Below the pieces are notes generated by a model, which was not told the origin of the DNA, did no database searches, and worked only from the letters and a program-made list of their open reading frames with translations. Of a stretch of DNA of 64,000 nt, positions 52,871 through 63,380 are shown one piece after another. The DNA is from Ornithodoros turicata (lineage: Eukaryota > Arthropoda > Arachnida > Ixodida > Argasidae). The DNA lies in contig NC_088204.1 in the NCBI RefSeq assembly GCF_037126465.1, positions 21,830,804-21,894,803 of the forward strand. Direction: 5' to 3'. The first letter of the stretch is position 1, and every line of letters starts with the position of its first letter. The position numbers were made by a program, and so were the translations under genes.

Positions 52871-55384
52871 CTACCCGGTTCCACTAGCAGGATCCTCTTC
52901 ATACAGCTCGAAGTGTGGAATCACCTCATATCTATCCTGGTGTTTATATAAGTCTAATGCACTGTATTCTGGATGCTGCCCTGGAGATAGCAGTGTGTGC
53001 ACACCTGAACGCCTTACCTCATAACTATGCCTATGTTCATTGAACTGAAGTGTGTCAAGCAATTCAACGAATAACAATAGCGTTCCTCTGTGAATAATCA
53101 TTACAGACAGCTGTGCAAAAACTGGAGCTTCTTCTTTCCAGCTTGCACAGTACACATCTTCAACTTGGTAGGTGTTAGCATCGACACTTGCAGATCGGAC
53201 ACTGTAGAGTATTTCATTCTCGGAAACACCTGCAGGGAACACAGACTTTACTGCATCTGGAAGTTCCGACCACAGTACGCTCTTCCCTGTACTCGTAGAA
53301 AGAGGCTTTGAAAAGCGAGTTGCCGAGAAGTGATAGCATTGTTGCAGCTGTCCCCTGGTTGACATCGTCTTGCAAATATTCACGAAGGATTTGGACTTCA
53401 TAGCAATGTTCTTGAAATACGAGTGCTTTGCCTCAAATCGCATGCTCCAGTACCTTCTTGGTGGCCCATACAAGTACATAAAGCGGGGATAGTGGACAAG
53501 GAAATGCATTTTTGGGATTAACTTCTGGTTTGGAAACACATCAGCAAACTTTTGAAGAAAAACATCTACTTTCACTTGCAAGTATTGAATGCAGTCTGCT
53601 GGAACCTTGTCTGCCAGAATAATGTCCACAATGTGCCTGTATAGCAGGTATACTTCCCATGCTGGATGTCCTTCAGGTACCAAGTGGCTGATCATCTGAG
53701 GCAAGAGACGAAAAATACACCACTTCTGGCTTGCGGTTCCTTTGATGTGGCTATTTGATCTAAGGAAAGAATCTGGCAGGGGAACGGGCTTAGATTTCTT
53801 ATCATTAATCCCATATTTAAATGTGGATATCACCTTCAGACTTGACGCACTGATTAAACCTGAATCTGCCAGTGACATCAACACATGTTTTAGAACAAAA
53901 GCAATGCCACCTTCAAGAATGTCATGCATTGCGTCCGGTAGCAGCTGCTGTGTGACATCAAAATCAGGAATGTGCAGCAAAGGCGACCTGGCGACAACTC
54001 CATAAAGCCTGGATTTGGTGTGGTCAGCCTCAACAGCAGCAATATGGTCTTCATGCACAGAAGCCGTACGTATTTGACAGTTGTGTTCACTAGTCACCTT
54101 GTTTATGTACTTTGAGTCTGTCACACAAAACCTGCAAAAGTGGCCACTACCAAATGAGCTGCTGAAGCCACCAATGCGATTAAGTGACAGGTTGTCACCG
54201 ACAATACCCAATAGGCATATCTTGACTACTCTTGTCCGTCCGTCAACTGTGATTTGTAGTCCATGCTGGTGCAGATGTGAGATTTCCTTGATCAGTGGAT
54301 CAAGCACCTTTTCGATTCCAAGAGATTTTACATGAGCGTACTTCACCAACATGACCTGATGAATAGCGTTTAGTCGTGACCTGTATTTGGGGTGTAAATT
54401 AATCACAGAAAAGTATGCAGCAAGAATCTTGTGTGTGCCTGCGGCAGACCCTAATGGATTAACAAGTTCCAACTCGTCTGTGTACAAAAGAAGCACTATA
54501 GTTTCAGCATCACTGTTGCGGAGAATGGCCCTCTGCCTTGCATAATCACCATCCAGAATATCAGAGAGGACACCCGAGTTACTTGGCTCACAGTTTGCGC
54601 CCAGTATGTTCTCAACTGCATCATCTGCAGAAAGCATATTGATCAAGACTTTGCCTATGGGCATATAATATAACAAGCGGCAGGGAGTGACGGATTCATC
54701 CAGACGAATCTCCTGAGGTTCTGTGTATGGCAGTGATTCTTTAACATACTTCATGAAGATGTAGTCGCTCTTTATAGTTGTCCACAGCACATCTAACACA
54801 TCACTCGAGAGAAACGTCAAGAGTTTCTCGTACGCGTCCTGTGGCGTGTTCTGTTCGGCAACAGTTTTCAAGTGACGCTGAAAAAAGTCAAACAGCAACT
54901 GGACGAAAACTTGAAAGTCCCCGAAGATGCTACTTACAACGGTGCGCGGCAATCGGTACTCCTCTCGTGTCTTCAAGAATAGCATGGCGAGATGTTTCTT
55001 CATCACGTTCAAGAATGACACTGGGTCTGAAATATTCTCCTCACTTTGCTCTTGGGGATTTTGTTCCCGGGCTTCCGACTCCCTGCTGGACGAGGGCTGT
55101 GTATGCGGGCTCTGCACGGGATCCTGTTCGATACTTTCCATGCTGTCATCTGCGCCTTGATTCGTGTTACTGCTGTCATTTTGTCCGTGTGCTCTTCCAT
55201 GCATCGGGTGGTCGCGTTTCACATGTTTCATCAGCCCTCTGTAGGTGTGAAATGTTCGAGCACACCCATGAAGACCGCATGTGACGGCGAATCCAGGTTC
55301 GTGAGCATGAGCGTATCCTATGTGGCGTAGCACGTATGCGTAATCGGGCGCAAAGTACGGACAGCTAGAGCAATAGTAGGCCAT
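52871..55384 (-). CDS. Tnp2-type (EnSpm/CACTA) transposase with N-terminal C2H2 fingers
   Basis: This is an intronless 837-codon ORF from ATG to TAG. Residues 1-65 hold two C2H2-type fingers (CSSC...HIGYAH and CGLHGC...HVKRDH). An acidic, disordered linker follows to about 115. The catalytic body shows the Tnp2 pattern: YTDELE near 302, VGDNLSLNRIGGF near 396 followed by FCRFC, LPDAMHDILEG near 475, and MRFEAKHSYFKN near 650. The acidic residues at about 302, 396 and 651 could be the D-D-E metal ligands. Plant Tnp2 has the matching GDxPAxRKVxGF...C-x2-C and F-E positions. It would cut and rejoin the CACT...AGTG ends. The fingers probably bind end or subterminal DNA. No break is present. It is transcribed away from the second gene. 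Confidence 0.85.
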   Translation of the reverse strand: MAYYCSSCPYFAPDYAYVLRHIGYAHAHEPGFAVTCGLHGCARTFHTYRGLMKHVKRDHPMHGRAHGQNDSSNTNQGADDSMESIEQDPVQSPHTQPSSSRESEAREQNPQEQSEENISDPVSFLNVMKKHLAMLFLKTREEYRLPRTVVSSIFGDFQVFVQLLFDFFQRHLKTVAEQNTPQDAYEKLLTFLSSDVLDVLWTTIKSDYIFMKYVKESLPYTEPQEIRLDESVTPCRLLYYMPIGKVLINMLSADDAVENILGANCEPSNSGVLSDILDGDYARQRAILRNSDAETIVLLLYTDELELVNPLGSAAGTHKILAAYFSVINLHPKYRSRLNAIHQVMLVKYAHVKSLGIEKVLDPLIKEISHLHQHGLQITVDGRTRVVKICLLGIVGDNLSLNRIGGFSSSFGSGHFCRFCVTDSKYINKVTSEHNCQIRTASVHEDHIAAVEADHTKSRLYGVVARSPLLHIPDFDVTQQLLPDAMHDILEGGIAFVLKHVLMSLADSGLISASSLKVISTFKYGINDKKSKPVPLPDSFLRSNSHIKGTASQKWCIFRLLPQMISHLVPEGHPAWEVYLLYRHIVDIILADKVPADCIQYLQVKVDVFLQKFADVFPNQKLIPKMHFLVHYPRFMYLYGPPRRYWSMRFEAKHSYFKNIAMKSKSFVNICKTMSTRGQLQQCYHFSATRFSKPLSTSTGKSVLWSELPDAVKSVFPAGVSENEILYSVRSASVDANTYQVEDVYCASWKEEAPVFAQLSVMIIHRGTLLLFVELLDTLQFNEHRHSYEVRRSGVHTLLSPGQHPEYSALDLYKHQDRYEVIPHFELYEEDPASGTG

Positions 55385-55831
55385 CCTTGCAAAGTTTCAA
55401 GCACAGTTGCACAACATTTACATCAAAACTGCGGCTCGATACATTGCGACGTACACACGACAACAGCTGCAGCAAGCGGCAAGCTCGTATTGGCTCCTGG
55501 CTTCGGCTACGGCAAAGCTCACAACTAAGACCGCCAAGACAACGTTGCAAAAGCAGCAAAGATCAAAGAGCAACTAACCATAGTATGTATAGCCTTCAAA
55601 AACGTGCGTATCGATAAACAAAAAACTTGATGCGAAGGAAGAATGAAGACCGGCTCCGAATCCGTCTAAATCTGAAATCCAATTCAAGCCAATCACAAGT
55701 TTTTGTCTGTTGCCGCCAATTCACCGGTCGTTCGTTGCGTTCGTTGGTTTTCGCGTGTCGAACCTTCCAAATTACACTGCTGTTCTCGCGTATGATAAGT
55801 ACAATTAGCTCATTCCTTGGCGACCTCAACT
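55385..55831. promoter_or_regulatory. Shared divergent promoter region of the two transposon genes
   Basis: Only 447 bases separate the two ATGs, which face away from each other. No clear TATA box was found. The region carries short ORFs without motif. Confidence 0.5.
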
Positions 55832-58800
55832 ATGGGAACCGTGGAGTGCCTTTTTATGTACAAGGAGCATAAGAAAATAATACGTGTTGGCGGAGATCGG
55901 CGTATCAACGATGTCCGGGACGCCTTTCTGAGGTCGGAACTGGGAAGTGCTGTACCGCCGGGTTCATCACTAATTATACAGGTGGGTTCGTACATTTGTG
56001 ATTACGTCTGGTTTATGTCACCCATTCTTTCGAGCATTGAAAGTTCAGGACAACGAAAGACTACCCATAACTACAAATGTTTGCTCACGTGTAGATATCC
56101 TTCTTTGCGACTTTGCGAAAACGCAGCATAAAAGTTCATCGCTATTCTACTTCTTACAGCTCTACAGCAAGAAATTTTCAGAGTATGTTGACATGGAAGA
56201 CAGCGACCTTATAGAGGACCTCGACAAACTTAATGTCGTTCTGAAAGTTAGCTCACACGAGGAGGCAGGGGGCTCATCCGAGGCACTTCATGTTGTCACG
56301 TGAGCACAGTAAAGCATGCAGCAACTCTGACAATGGCTGAACTAGCCAGCTGCCTGCCTAGACTCTCGAGAGAAGTGCATGATTTTGAACATGAGCGCTG
56401 CGCGGGGTCTCAATCATTATTTGTGACTGTGCGCGATCTGTGACGTGCCTTGCACTGGCACTCAATACCCCCATATGTCCCACCTTTTTGTACAGGGAGC
56501 AAACTGTTGCACAAGCTTCTGGACCGTACAGGCTTCCTGAACCTACGTACGATGTCCTTCAGTGTATTAAAGATGTGCAGCAGACAAACATCACCCCTGA
56601 CCTTCGCAACAGACTTGTTAAATGGCTCCATGCCGACATTTTACGATATGACCTGTAAGTTCCTACTTTTGCAAGACTGTGCAACGTTTGCTGCAGTTGT
56701 GGGTGCAAATTAGCCAGTACATTGCATGTGCTAACTTTCATTTGCATATCAACATTTTTATTTTTGTTTTTTTAACATAGATACCCAGGTCGCAAGAATC
56801 TCTACTACGAAGCTGCCCGCCAGCTAGTGTTTGCATACCCAGTGCTAAAAGATGCGGCAGGAAGTGGCTTTGTGAGCTGAATGTTCAAATGTTTCACTGT
56901 TTCATAGCACTCAGAAATTGCTGGCAATTAGTCTTATTCATGGTTATGTTCATTCTCTTTCCTGGAGCTAGCAGTTCGGCTCCCATGCTGGTGTTAATGT
57001 GTGCTGTGTGCGATGTAATCTCAATATATTAAAATCAGCCAACATGGCTTTGAAATGCAGGACTCATGGCAACGGGCCTTAAGATTCCGCACAAAAAACC
57101 AAAGAAAAAAACCATCAGATGTGCCAGCAGTCCAAGAGCAACGAGAAAGATTCCAGCTGCATAAAAGGAGGGCGGTGCCTGAGTGCAGCCAAACCAAGAG
57201 GAGATGCTTTCATACTGTGGTGTGTTCACAATAGTAGCCAGAAAAGTGCGACACATATCTTTGTACATTTGGGGGGGGTGTAATTATCCATGTACATTAA
57301 TGCTATTGCAGAATGCACAAACTTTTGTGGAACAGTCAAGTGATGATGACAAATTCCCTGAGAGACGAGCATGGTTGCAAAATGATGCACCAGCTGTGCA
57401 GGAGGTGGTGCAACGGTATCCAACACTAGGAACTGCCACTGGGGTTGGTATTTGTTGCTGTTAATATTCCTTTGTCTGTACTTCAAAGATGAGTTGAACA
57501 GAGTTTTGATTGTGTCATGACGAATTGTTTCAGGTTCATGACGAGTTCATGCGGCTCACTGGGAAAGATCCAGAAAAAGAGTTTCTCGAATTTATTAACA
57601 CAAAGGGAGAACGCATTATGAAGCTCGCGAGACAGAAAAAGAGCACAGCGAGGGTGATGTCACTTATAAATGACAAGCTCAGTCAGTCATCAAGTCTGGA
57701 TACACAGAAATGTAAGTCCAAGGCACATAGACAATTTCTGCAATGTGTCATGTAGTACTGTCGTTTGTGTGGAAAAAGGATAAATTAGGCCATAACATTT
57801 ACAGCATACCGAGGGACTAGGGTCGTTGGTACTGAACATTCATACTGTATGTGCAATTACGACACAGACGCAAATTGACAGACCAGCACGTGCTTCCAAC
57901 GTAGTTTATAATTCCAAACATTCGCATATCCTGAATACACATATATGCAAACAAACAACGCCCCTATGATCTACCAGCGGCTGCTCTGGTTGTGGTGAGC
58001 TCTTTATCTCTAAGCGCAACCAAATTGTGGCTTACGCGTCCGCTCATCACTCTGATAAACGTGGCCTCGACTACCTCCCTTTCAATCCCATTATCAGCCT
58101 TGTATACAACCTTTGTATGTTCTTACATTTGCCTGCACCCCCGTCAGTGGGTACGTTCTTTTTAGTTAGCCAGGTCATTACCAAGCAGAGTTGTACGTAA
58201 CTCGTTACCCAGTAACCAGTTACTTTTTTCGGTAGCGAAGTAATGACCTAGTTACTTTTCTAAAAATTGTAACTAATAACGTATTCAGTTACAAAAATCA
58301 GTAACTCGTTACTCACGTTACTCGTTCCTTTCCTACGTTTACACTCGGCTTCAACATGGACTACATCGGCAATTACTATGTGGAAATTCCTGAAATCTCG
58401 TACACTTCTAACACGAGGTGACCTGACGTGGATGTTCAGCTCCTCGGAGCCTCTGGTCGACAGTCATTCTTTTGTGGAGTCCTAAAGCGGCCTGCATGAC
58501 GAATGCCGAAACAGTTCCCGGTCGTGTCATTGACCATGAAATCATTCTTGGAAAAATACCCTGGTTTTGTTCGTGTGTGTGTGTGTGTGTGTTATCTCCC
58601 AGCAGCTGCCAATGGAGATACTAGAGTAACTAAGCTCGCCGAAACTCGGATCCGGAGATAGCATTGTCATTCTCTGCTGATTCCCCGTGCTGTTGTAAAG
58701 TTGACCCACCCGACCTGGACCACGAGATCTCAGGCTTATTATATGCAGCTCGCGCATGTCATTGGCCTAGCAGCGTATCCCGGGAAGAAACCTTAGTCCC

Positions 58801-61800
58801 TGTATTTTCTCTTCCACCTCCACACTTGTGGACTCCAGTGAGGATCACTCATTGGATTATAAGATGGCACAGATGATAATCACGTGAGCGTGGCCTGGGT
58901 TGTACGAGACGTTCAGGGTGAAGGTGGCAAAAGGTGACGGGAATATAGTATTTTAGTGTCTTCTTTGCCTTCCCAAACTAAAATGACCGAATATTCGCAT
59001 TCGAATCTGGAGAAGTGTGCTCGGGTAAGCGCCTTCAATATTTTAGTTAGCTATAGCAGTTACCGTATCGAGGGATTATACGTTAAAGGCACTGCTTTTC
59101 ACGAATCAATCGAATACCACCTGGGGCCAATGACGTGTTGTGAGGAGGCAGCTCAAGAACCCTGACTGATCTGATGGTTTACAATGGAGGGGGGGATCAT
59201 GTTTATTAAAAGAAAGGAAAAGTTAGCCATGCAAACAGCCAGCTTATACACCGGCTTGTAGTCGTTGGTGTAGACATTGGTGTAGCGTTTATCAGTTCAA
59301 ATAAATGCACAGTATTGCACTGACGTCGTGTAGCCTCCTAACAGTGGTGCCAAAATAAGGGAATAAAAGCAGCTGTTGACCTTGAATTCACAGAACAAAA
59401 AAAAGAAATAAAATCAGCCTTGTTACTGATCAGGCACATCCAATACATGCATCAAACAAAGGTGGCCGTATCTGATGCAGCCATGCCTTTCTACAGTAAT
59501 TTTTCAGTCTTGCCACAGAGACTCTCTTGAGCAAACGCACCAAAAATAACCAATGCCCATGTCGAGTACCAACTATTCTTGAAAACGAATTCCATGGAAA
59601 TTGTCGGACCAAATAAAGCACGTGTCAATTTTGATGTTGACATTGGTGTGGCTCTGTGACAGAGTGGTAACGTAAAAGTTACTTGTTACTATCGAGTAAC
59701 GGGAACGCGTTCCTTTTGCTGCTTTGGTAACGTATTTAGTTCCTTTCTTTTTCGTGGTAACGAGTAACGGTATTTAGTTCCTTTTTTTTTCGGTAACGTG
59801 TACAAGTCTGTTACCAAGCAATGACCTTCTATGCTCGTTTAACATATTGTTAATACATCGGCCAATTTGGCCGATGTAAGACTGCCCGAGGACAGTGTAA
59901 ATTTATACACCACACCGCTGGCACATGTGGTGTATTTGCTAACATTCTGTCTAGAACACACTGCTCGCTCTACGGGGATCATTAATCATGCCCATGAGAG
60001 AAGTCAGTCTACCGGCTGTGATCACCAAATGTGAACCCCGTGCCCATTAATTAATTGAATTATATTTTTTATTGTTTTGCATGTGGTCTTACATCGGCCA
60101 AACCAGCTGATGTAACAATAGGTTAAAAGAGCATAGAAGGTCATTTCTCGGTAATGTCCCGGTTACCATGAAAGAACATAGCGGCAGACGTTGGTGAAGT
60201 CAATGGTAGAAGATACCAAGGTTGTATACATTGGCTGGTAATGGGATTGGAAGGCAGATAGTTGAGGGCGCACTTATCAGAACGACAAGCATATGCATCA
60301 GTAATGAGGTGGTTGCGCTCACAGATAATGCATTAATATGAATCTAGACAGCTGCTGGTAGACCATAGGGGGTGTTGTTTGTTTGTATATTCAGGACATG
60401 TGAATGTTTGGGGGTACTGTACGTATTGGAAGTGCTGGATTTTGTCCTTTTCCGTCTATGTCTTACTTGCACATACAGTATGAGCATTTACAAAGCGGTA
60501 TGTCCAGGGGGCAGGGCAACAGACAGGGACAGTATTTGATGCTCTTCCTTTGTGTTACACCCCTGCACTTTCACATATTTAAATTTCAACCAACATGCTC
60601 ATCCTCTAGCATTCAGTTGGCCAGCATGTACCACATACGACTGCTTGCATTCTGATTGCCTGTTTCTATGTTGCAGATTGCTACTCAGTGGGAGTTGTCC
60701 ATGCCATCGCACATCTATTGAAAGAAAGTGCAAGTGATATCTTTACCATGGTAAGCAGTCATATTTTGGAATGCGTGCGTTAGTTAGAAATGCTAATACA
60801 CGTGGCTATATCACGTAGATCAATGAAATCAAATCACTCTCTTACCACTGTAAGTTATTAGTTGTGCCCTTACTGCCATGGCTTTCTATCTATACTTCAG
60901 TGGGTTACCAAGTGTAGGTGGCAAGTTTTCCGCCATTAGACGGTTGAAAGCGCGACAAGTTAGTATCGCCTGGCTGGGTTGTCTCTGTGCCCTTTTTTTT
61001 TCTTTTTTGTAGTGTTGCGGTTGCCAACAAGTCAGTCAACTTGTATCCTGGTTAAACCTATTTTCTTGTGCAATATGCCTTGCTTTGAGGATATGCACAC
61101 TGAGGATGGACACAATGCATGTGTAGCCAATCATTAGGGGAAATAGACTTCTCCTCTGTCACCAGAGGTTTAAAAAGATAGGTGGCAGTCCACAAGTCAG
61201 TGGAGTGGGCTTGTTAAACAAAATGTTTCTACAAGCTACGTGCTCTAACTTTTTCCCTTCTCTTGATAATGTGCTGGAGCTATAGGTTCTTTACACACGG
61301 AATCTATTAATGAGTGTTATCATGTGTACAACAGTGAAAGCCGAGATACGGAAGAAAACTGTCGTAATTATGTACCAGCTCGCCCTTGCCCTTCTGCTGT
61401 TATCATATGTGTTTTGTTCTTCATTTGACCGACCCTCAGAAAATTGAAAAAGCTGCCTGTTTCACATCTTGAGTTAGGCTGTGTTAGATTTGTTGCGCTT
61501 CCTGGTTTTGCATTACATCCACACTAGAATTGAAGTCTGTGCAAAAATAACACACATCGTACTAATCTGCTCTCTCTCTCTCACTTCTCTGCACCAATTT
61601 CATTTAGGAGGACACAGCTGTGTATCCAACAATTGTGACACAGGATCCTTTCAAGTTCCAGCCATGTCGAGTTGCTGTGGAAGGGTGCACTTATGAGGCG
61701 GTTGACACCATAGCAGCCATATGCATCATATTTGAACTTTACTGGGTTTTTAATTTAAAGTATGCTCCGTTACTTACAAGAACACTGAGCCTTTTTGAAC

Positions 61801-61889
61801 ACTACCTTGGACTCGGCAGCAGTAAAAAAAACGGCATTCTTGTGTCACGAGTAATCTCTGACCTCGCCGCACTAGAGGCTAAGCATTAG
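55832..61889 (+). CDS. SAMD3-like second protein of the CACTA-like transposon, nine exons
   Basis: Exons: 55832-55981, 56160-56299, 56496-56654, 56781-56871, 57061-57216, 57312-57443, 57534-57711, 60677-60750, 61608-61889. Every junction has GT and AG, and phases agree throughout, giving 453 residues. The exon 5 donor could also lie three bases later. Exons 3-5 hold a basic helical domain (LVKWLHADILRYDLYPGRKN, then SWQRALRFRTKNQRKK) that I associate with vertebrate SAMD3-like proteins found beside similar transposases. The last exons hold VVHAIAHLLKESASDIF and FELYWVFNLKYAPLL, also typical of that group. Residues 1-90 (exons 1-2) may form a ubiquitin-like or PB1-like fold, by length only. 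A helper role in DNA binding, like TnpA of plant CACTA elements, is inference. The exon model is secure; the function is not. Confidence 0.78.
58178..59818. mobile_element. hAT element, 1625 bp, with perfect 8-bp target duplication, nested in a PLE
   Basis: The element is 58,186-59,810, starting CAGAGTTGTACGTAACTCG and ending TAACGTGTACAAGTCTG. TTACCAAG is repeated exactly at 58,178-58,185 and 59,811-59,818. GTAAC-rich subterminal stretches lie at both ends, and a (GT)n run at 58,573-58,592. No transposase ORF is present. It is younger than the PLE it interrupts. Confidence 0.9.
59856..59880. repeat. Palindrome with 10-bp arms at the PLE GIY-YIG core
   Basis: TACATCGGCC...GGCCGATGTA lets both strands read YIGQ. 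It is a by-product of the YIGQ...GRC coding sequence. Confidence 0.6.
60083..60425 (+). mobile_element. Penelope-like element fragment with GIY-YIG domain, head-to-head partner
   Basis: It encodes YIGQT, a stop in place of the GR position, then CNNRLKEHRRSFLGN. The match to the left copy continues to about 60,425 (CATAGGGGG, AACAAACAAC and CATGTGAATGTTTGG blocks). About 200 unpaired bases (59,886-60,082) lie between the two heads. Confidence 0.75.
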
Positions 61890-62400
61890 AGTCAGAGAAT
61901 TACTACAGCGGTAGTCTGCGAGAGCCATTGATAGAAACTAATGCAGACAGAAAGACCACAGAGCTTTTTGATGTCATTTATGTTTGTTGAAAGCTTCTGT
62001 GTTTGGAGTTCTCAAGCTCTAGTCAAGTGTGTTTAAGCTTTAGTGTGTAAACACCAGGGAAGGTCACTGGGTGGTTACTAGTCAGGTTAAATATTCTTTA
62101 TTTTATTGGTAAAGTGTGCAATCTACATGTAATGTCTTAACTAACTTTGGCACAAGCTGTTGCATGATGTATTAAGTCTTTGGTCCCACTATAATTCAAG
62201 CTGAGTACTCTAGATTATTTCTTTTTCCACTACGCTATTTTTTAAATGTAGTTTCCTGAGAACGCCCAATTTTACTAAGCTCCCCCTTCGGTCTGTTTAA
62301 GATAGCAGTCAGCTGCTGCAGTAAGTTCATAGAACAGTGGATAACTGTTATACTTTGTACTGTTTTGTTTTCTCATCTTATAAATTTGTAATCGAGTTAT

Positions 62401-62406
62401 AATAAA
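62401..62406 (+). promoter_or_regulatory. Candidate polyadenylation signal of the SAMD3-like gene
   Basis: AATAAA lies about 510 bases after the stop codon and is followed by a GT-rich stretch. It is inside the transposon end. Confidence 0.5.
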
Positions 62407-62454
62407 TGTATTTCACTTGAAATTGCTGTGGTCAAGAATTTTGTTGCATGGATA

Positions 62455-62835
62455 TGGAGGTGGAACCAGAAAACTGGAGTAATTTGTACTCCATTGCTGG
62501 AGTAATAATACTCCCTAAATGGGCTTACATTAACTCCCAAATAGCATTAAATTTACCTTATATGTGGGGTTACACTTACACCTCATGGTGGAGTAAATGC
62601 AGGAGTTTTGTTAGAGTAACATTAACTCCCTTAAGGAGGTGTACGTTTTACTCTGTTAGAGTAATATTAACTCCCTTAGTGAGGTGTAAGTTTTACTCTC
62701 TGTTAGAGTAACATTAACTCTCTGAGGGGGTTTAAGTTTTTACTCCCTGATCCCTGGAGTTCTTGTTACTCCTGAAAAGGGGTGTTATTTTGCACCCCGG
62801 AGTTAAGCCATTTTACCCCCACAAAGGCATTGGCA
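62455..62835. repeat. Right subterminal region with GGAGT/ACTCC motifs and a threefold repeat
   Basis: Three tandem copies of about 46 bases start GTTAGAGTAA at 62,610, 62,655 and 62,702, each continuing with ATTAACTC and TTTTACTC. More GGAGT and ACTCC motifs fill the rest. Subterminal arrays of this kind are transposase-binding sites in plant CACTA elements. Confidence 0.75.
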
Positions 62836-63380
62836 CGACTCCTTTTTTTTTCAGAGTGTACTGGAGTCGGATCCCTGATCAAACCAGGCAAATATTGTCC
62901 GCTCTACAATGTCTTCGCCACATGTCTCAAATATTCCAGGACTAGCAATCCCGTTTTTACGGAGGAGTAAAATATGGTGCACATCGTTCGCACAACCTTC
63001 AGAATACAGACCCAGCTCTAGAGGAGTAGCTGACGAGAGAACGGCAAAGAACTACCACTGAAGAAAGCTGTGGTTACGATATGGATACGATGCAACACTG
63101 TTCGCGCAACATATCTCCGGCAGCTTCGACACTGATCTGGCGTCAAATCGGGGTACCAGAGTTGATATCGCACGCACTATACAGTGCCTTCGTCACACGT
63201 TTCAGATGTTGCAGGGCTAGCACTCAAGTTTTCACGAACGAGGTACGTACGGTAGTCACGTACGGACGAGGAAAGTAAACACAACATTTGCACCAGCTTC
63301 ACAAAACAGAGCCAGCCGTAGAGGAGCACCAGAGCTAGAAACCAGGCTTCAAGCATACAAATGCCACTTCAGCACGTCAT

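Larger units (their letters stand above)
57905..59885 (-). mobile_element. Penelope-like element fragment with GIY-YIG domain, split by hAT
   Basis: Read on the minus strand from 59,885, and skipping the hAT at 58,186-59,810, it encodes YIGQIGRCINN, NEHRRSLLG and then EREVVEATFIR, the GIY-YIG endonuclease end of a PLE. Stops show that it is inactive. It is an inverted copy of 60,083-60,425. Confidence 0.75.
57712..60676 (+). other. Intron 7 of the SAMD3-like gene, with nested insertions
   Basis: It begins GTAAGT and ends TTCTATGTTGCAG. Two PLE fragments facing outwards and one hAT element account for most of its nearly 3 kb, far more than the other introns (about 90-860 bases). Confidence 0.75.
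52120..62860. mobile_element. CACTA-like (EnSpm/CMC) two-gene DNA transposon, 10.7 kb
   Basis: The element is 52,122-62,858. It starts CACTCTGAGAAAAAAAGGAG and ends CTCCTTTTTTTTTCAGAGTG; the 23-bp inverted ends differ at one position. TA flanks both ends. Inside are a Tnp2-type transposase (minus strand), a nine-exon SAMD3-like gene (plus strand), a shared 447-bp start region and a separate AATAAA for each gene. GGAGT/ACTCC-rich subterminal regions lie at both ends. Nested PLE and hAT insertions add roughly 2.5 kb in one intron. Intact coding suggests a recent or still functional copy. Confidence 0.88.
52023..63341 (+). repeat. Host repeat of about 300 bp, two tandem units, one split by the CACTA-like transposon
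   Basis: Unit A is 52,023-52,121 joined to 62,861-63,037. Unit B is about 63,043-63,341 and aligns with joined unit A along its length (for example CGGCAGCTTCGACACTG against CGGCAGCCTCCACACTG, and CCTTCGTCACACGTTTCA against TCTTCGCCACATGTCTCA). The transposon sits within the ACACTG-CTGG part of unit A. Confidence 0.7.

Noticed and set aside
54778..55330. Plus-strand ORFs opposite the transposase
   Set aside because: They are shadows of the minus-strand Tnp2-type ORF.
52871..55384. A host gene domesticated from a transposase
   Set aside because: Possible in principle, but near-identical terminal repeats and a TA duplication enclose it, which fits a mobile copy better.
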